Assembly (NCBI GenBank): GCA_023436175.1
Contig: JAEZKE010000065.1
Coordinates: forward strand, 1 to 8,497
DNA length: 8,497 bases
Direction: 5' to 3'
Source: Methanobacteriota archaeon
Lineage (GTDB): Archaea > Methanobacteriota > Methanobacteria > Methanobacteriales > Methanobacteriaceae
Shown: in pieces, positions 6,651-8,497 of the stretch
How the letters are laid out: every line of letters starts with the position of its first letter
Numbering within the stretch: the first letter of the stretch is position 1
Program-made: the position numbers and the translations under genes
The notes under the pieces: generated by a model
Database searches by the model: none
Seen by the model: only the letters and a program-made list of their open reading frames with translations
Told to the model about the DNA's origin: nothing

Positions 6651-6700
6651 GGAGAATTCGAACACTTTATAATAACAAAATAAAAATGAGGTGATTGTTT

Positions 6701-6907
6701 ATGGCTGAATTACCAATTGCTCCAATTGGAAGAATAATAAAAAATGCTGGTGCGGAAAGAGTCAGTGATGACGCAAGAGAAGCTTTAGCAAAAGCTTTAG
6801 AAGAAAAAGGGGAAGTAATAGCTTCAGAAGCTGTTAAACTTGCAAAACACGCTGGAAGAAAAACCGTCAAAGCATCAGACGTTGAATTAGCTGTTAAAAG
6901 GTTATAA
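6701..6907 (+). CDS. Archaeal histone, HMfB type
   Basis: This DNA-wrapping histone-fold protein of 68 residues belongs to the HMfA/HMfB family, which forms dimers that stack into tetramers and longer hypernucleosomes. Residues known from HMfB are present with numbering shifted by one. Arg11 and Arg20 and the pair Lys54-Thr55 are the DNA contacts. Leu47, His50, Asp60 and Leu63 form the dimer-dimer interface. Gly17 allows close stacking of turns. Of the stacking bridges, Lys31-Glu62 and Glu35-Lys66 are kept, while the HMfB Asp14 partner is Asn15 here. The protein should therefore be competent for extended filaments. I chose ATG 6701, not the in-frame TTG 6695, because the ribosome binding site AGGTGA (6689-6694) ends just before that TTG and the family begins MAELPIAP. 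The gene ends in a strong terminator and is preceded by the 30-bp array. Confidence 0.97.
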   Translation: MAELPIAPIGRIIKNAGAERVSDDAREALAKALEEKGEVIASEAVKLAKHAGRKTVKASDVELAVKRL

Positions 6908-6938
6908 GCCTTTTAACTCAACTTTTTTTTGTTTTTTT
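6893..6938 (+). terminator. Strong intrinsic terminator of the histone gene, stem spanning the stop codon
   Basis: GTTAAAAGG (6893-6901) and CCTTTTAAC (6909-6917) form a perfect 9-bp stem with a 7-base loop that contains the TAA stop. Eight Ts, a G and seven Ts follow (6923-6938). The last histone codons thus double as the left arm of the terminator. Confidence 0.8.
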
Positions 6939-6973
6939 ACTTATATCTGCTGTTACTTTTACTTAATTTCTCT

Positions 6974-7654
6974 ATGATTTTAGCTGTTATTTCTGATATA
7001 CATAGCAATATAGATGCATTAGAAATGGTACTTGAGAAAGTAGATTCTGACAGGATCCTGTGCTGTGGAGATATTGTTGGGTACTATGCAAGACCAAATG
7101 AATGTATTGAAAAACTTAGAAAGTTAAAAGCTATTTCTGTAACTGGAAACCATGATCTTGCCTGTGTGACTGGTGATACTAATGGATTTAATCCATACGC
7201 AAAAGAAGCAATAGTTTGGACAAGGAAAGTTATAAAAGATAAAAACACGGAATTTTTACATAATTTAAAGCGTAAAATCAGGCTTAAATTAGATGGCGTA
7301 GATATTGTAATTGTTCATGGCAGTCCTAAAGATCCTATAAGTGAATATATTTTCCCGTATACTCCAGATTCTACTTTAAAATCTTTTCTTGAATCTGAAA
7401 ATGCAGATATTTTAATAATGGGCCATACTCATGTTCCTTTTATAAAGAAATTTGGAGATAAACTTGTTTTTAATCAGGGGAGTGTAGGTCAGCCACGAGA
7501 TGGTGACAATCGAGCATCTTTTGCTCTTTTAGATGTATTTAATAGGAAAGCTACAATTTATAGGGTTAAATATGATATAGATAATGTTGTCACTGCTCTT
7601 AAGGATGAAAAATTATCATCTTTCCTTGGAAAGCGTTTGTATAATGGGATTTAA
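6974..7654 (+). CDS. Calcineurin-like metallophosphoesterase, YfcE/MJ0936 type
   Basis: This 226-residue single-domain enzyme has the complete two-metal phosphoesterase signature: SDIHSN (7-12; Asp8, His10), CGDIVGYYARPNECI (31-45; Asp33), TGNHD (57-61; Asn59, His60), VHGSP (114-118; His115) and MGHTHVPF (149-156; His151, His153). NQGSVGQPRDGD is typical of the small archaeal/bacterial group that hydrolyses phosphodiesters in vitro. The natural substrate is unknown. I start it at ATG 6974 because the fold begins MILAVISDIH. The in-frame ATG at 6929 lies inside the T tract of the histone terminator and would add a leucine-rich stretch read from that region. There is no Shine-Dalgarno sequence. 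TTATAT at 6941-6946 would place the transcript start about 3-5 bases before the ATG, so translation may be leaderless. Confidence 0.88.
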   Translation: MILAVISDIHSNIDALEMVLEKVDSDRILCCGDIVGYYARPNECIEKLRKLKAISVTGNHDLACVTGDTNGFNPYAKEAIVWTRKVIKDKNTEFLHNLKRKIRLKLDGVDIVIVHGSPKDPISEYIFPYTPDSTLKSFLESENADILIMGHTHVPFIKKFGDKLVFNQGSVGQPRDGDNRASFALLDVFNRKATIYRVKYDIDNVVTALKDEKLSSFLGKRLYNGI

Positions 7655-7676
7655 TATTGATCATGAAAAAAATAGT

Positions 7677-7706
7677 AGTTTAGGTTAAACTTAAAAATAT
7701 TTTTTA
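7677..7706 (+). terminator. Terminator-like hairpin after the phosphoesterase gene
   Basis: AGTTTA-GGT-TAAACT (7677-7691) is a 6-bp stem with a three-base loop, followed by an AT-rich stretch ending in six Ts (7701-7706). Confidence 0.4.
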
Positions 7707-7804
7707 ATAATTTTAGTTATTAAATTTAATTTGATTTAATGGATTATTTTCCTTAAAAACTAATATTTTGCTCGTTTATCATGTTATCTGGCGACACAAC
7801 AAAG

Positions 7805-7812
7805 TATATAAG
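7805..7812 (+). promoter_or_regulatory. TATA box upstream of the structured RNA region
   Basis: TATATAAG, preceded by ACAACAAAG as a possible B-recognition element. No gene follows for more than 600 bases, so the likely product is the structured RNA, starting near 7830-7838. A second TATA-like word, TATATACT (7831-7838), could give a start near 7860. Confidence 0.5.
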
Positions 7813-7870
7813 TAATGATCTTATACCTATTATATACTAGTTCTTCTAATGTTTTTTAATTAAAACTATT

Positions 7871-8363
7871 TTAGATTGGAACCGACTGCTCAAAAATTCA
7901 AAGAATTGTGACAGCTTTCGATCCCCTGAACACTGTCAAAAACGAAGTTTTTGACGTTGAAAGAAACCGTAGGCTTTCGGAAATCGAAGATTTCCGATGT
8001 TTGCAAATTAATTGATTTGCAACCGTGAGAAATTTCATTTCTCACATGCACCAAACACTTCGTGTTTGAGTGTTTCTTGAACCGCAAAACTTTCAGTTTT
8101 GCATGCAGTGAAACGAAGCTTACAAATCTACGATTTGTGCTTCAAAAACCTGGGGTTTTTGAAAGTTTCGCATGTTTCATGTTCGAGGGCTCTAAAAACT
8201 AAGTTTTTCGTAAGCTTTGCTGCGGGAATAATCTTTAGATTGAACTACATTTTTAATGTTTTGAAAATTTTTGTAAAAAATTTTCAATGTTCAGAAATGC
8301 TGTCAAAAACTTTGTTTTTGACGTATCGAAAATTCATAAAATTTTCGAATGCTACACATTTCT
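7871..8363 (+). ncRNA. Candidate large multibranched structured RNA of unknown family
   Basis: No protein gene fits this region, yet nearly all of it pairs. Outer helix: 7873-7877/8230-8234 and 7882-7889/8219-8225. Next come 7913-7920/8209-8216 (one T-T mismatch), then 7924-7931/8181-8189 (one bulge). Inside that are hairpin 7935-7955, arm 7956-7967/8072-8082 carrying hairpins at 7978-7996, 8001-8022, 8025-8045 and 8052-8068, hairpin 8084-8102, and a three-way junction closed by 8108-8114/8165-8171. Further hairpins lie at 7895-7907 and 8194-8208. Two more three-way junctions follow: 8241-8245/8289-8293 and 8293-8299/8357-8363. T-G pairs at 8109/8170 and 8009/8014 favour the plus strand as the RNA sense, as does the TATA box at 7805. 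I see no RNase P or SRP RNA signature. Function is unknown; adjacency to rpl7ae is noted. Confidence 0.68.
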
Positions 8364-8384
8364 TCAATTAAAATCCTATTTGGC

Positions 8385-8400
8385 AAAAACTTTTATATAT
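8385..8400 (+). promoter_or_regulatory. BRE/TATA promoter of rpl7ae
   Basis: AAAAAC followed by TTTTATATAT is a good archaeal promoter. The expected start is near 8420-8425, giving a leader of about 45 bases. The TATA box sits at the centre of the inverted repeat AACTTTT (8388-8394) / AAAAGTT (8403-8409), which could bind a regulator and hide the box. Confidence 0.65.
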
Positions 8401-8425
8401 ACAAAAGTTGAAATTAAGATCATGC

Positions 8426-8450
8426 CGATGGATGGTATAAAAACCAGATG
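8426..8450 (+). promoter_or_regulatory. Possible kink-turn in the rpl7ae leader
   Basis: A three-base bulge ATG (8428-8430) is followed by GAT (8431-8433) and GGT (8434-8436), facing ACC (8443-8445) and AGA (8446-8448). This gives tandem G-A/A-G pairs, a T-A pair at the 3b/3n position and a short stem with loop ATAAAA, the arrangement of a kink-turn. The outer stem is weak (G8427-T8449, C8426-G8450). L7Ae is the archaeal kink-turn-binding protein, so autoregulation is plausible. Confidence 0.35.
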
Positions 8451-8454
8451 AAAA

Positions 8455-8461
8455 AGGAGGT
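8455..8461 (+). promoter_or_regulatory. Ribosome binding site of rpl7ae
   Basis: AGGAGGT lies 7 bases before the ATG at 8469, an optimal match that fixes the start of the truncated gene. It begins only a few bases after the possible kink-turn. Confidence 0.85.
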
Positions 8462-8468
8462 AAACTAA

Positions 8469-8497
8469 ATGGCAAAAGCAATATATGTGAAATTTGA
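8469..8497 (+). CDS. rpl7ae: Ribosomal protein L7Ae (N-terminal fragment)
   Basis: Only nine complete codons are inside the window, encoding MAKAIYVKF with a tenth codon beginning GA (Asp or Glu). This is the characteristic start of L7Ae from Methanobacteriales as I remember it. L7Ae is a large-subunit ribosomal protein that binds kink-turns. It is also a core subunit of box C/D and H/ACA guide RNPs and of archaeal RNase P. Its place downstream of a histone gene agrees with the gene order I recall from Methanothermobacter. A strong promoter and ribosome binding site precede it. The call rests on very few residues, so the identity is probable and not proven. Confidence 0.75.

Noticed and set aside
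6695..6700. TTG start for the histone
   Set aside because: It would sit directly against the AGGTGA ribosome binding site. ATG 6701 gives the conserved MAELPIAP N terminus.
6929..6973. N-terminal leucine-rich extension (signal peptide) of the phosphoesterase
   Set aside because: It is encoded by the T tract that terminates the histone transcript. The catalytic fold begins at the Met encoded at 6974.
7890..8087. Minus-strand open frame of 65 codons over the structured RNA
   Set aside because: It has no ribosome binding site, its composition simply reads the hairpin arms, and the region is explained by RNA structure.
8181..8192. GTTCGAGGGCTC as a tRNA T-arm
   Set aside because: No D-arm, anticodon arm or acceptor stem is found around it. 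The bases pair instead in the long-range helix with 7924-7931.
7871..8363. RNase P RNA, SRP RNA or group II intron
   Set aside because: I found no GAGGAAAGTC-like P4 core of RNase P, no SRP domain IV signature and no group II domain V. The branching pattern also differs.
8099..8371. Plus-strand open frame of 90 codons over the structured RNA
   Set aside because: It has no ribosome binding site, its residues are low-complexity Phe/Lys/Asn from A/T hairpins, and it runs through several perfect palindromes.

Overview
The window comes from a low-GC methanogenic archaeon of the order Methanobacteriales, most likely a Methanobacterium-like mesophile. The evidence is a 68-residue HMfB-type histone, an F420H2:NADP oxidoreductase, an archaeal ribulose-monophosphate-pathway isomerase, a homotetrameric-type tRNA splicing endonuclease, TATA/BRE-like promoters, AGGTGA or GGAGG ribosome binding sites, and the start of ribosomal protein L7Ae. 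From memory, the gene order resembles the npdG-to-rpl7ae region of Methanothermobacter thermautotrophicus; I could not check this.

Layout: the 5' edge holds the first 15 codons of a minus-strand gene, then a small hypothetical gene. Next, all on the plus strand, come npdG (F420H2/NADP hydride transfer), hxlB (6-phospho-3-hexuloisomerase), endA (tRNA intron endonuclease), and trpS overlapping a SpoIIM-family membrane protein gene. thrC (threonine synthase), a histone gene, a calcineurin-like phosphoesterase and the first codons of rpl7ae follow. Most genes have their own promoter and terminator. The only obvious operon is trpS with the SpoIIM-family gene, which overlap by 7 bases. The set is mostly housekeeping (cofactor, sugar phosphate, tRNA, amino acid, chromatin and translation), so the novelty lies between the genes.

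Two intergenic regions stand out. (1) From about 7871 to 8363, between the phosphoesterase and rpl7ae, nearly every base can be placed in one multibranched secondary structure. It has about 22 helices, including long-range helices more than 250 nt apart, and most hairpins are capped by three-base loops. A TATA box at 7805 could start its transcription. I recognise no known RNA family and regard it as a candidate novel large structured RNA. (2) Directly upstream of the histone promoter, five copies of an ATCATATGG-like element begin at 6482, 6512, 6542, 6572 and 6602, exactly 30 bp apart. That equals the DNA length wrapped by one archaeal histone dimer, so the array may be a histone-phasing or autoregulatory site.

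Two further oddities are decayed tandem copies of gene ends. The 3' end of hxlB is copied once just downstream of itself, and the end of endA with its flank is present three times before trpS. A possible kink-turn lies in the rpl7ae leader, which would suit autoregulation by L7Ae, a kink-turn-binding protein.
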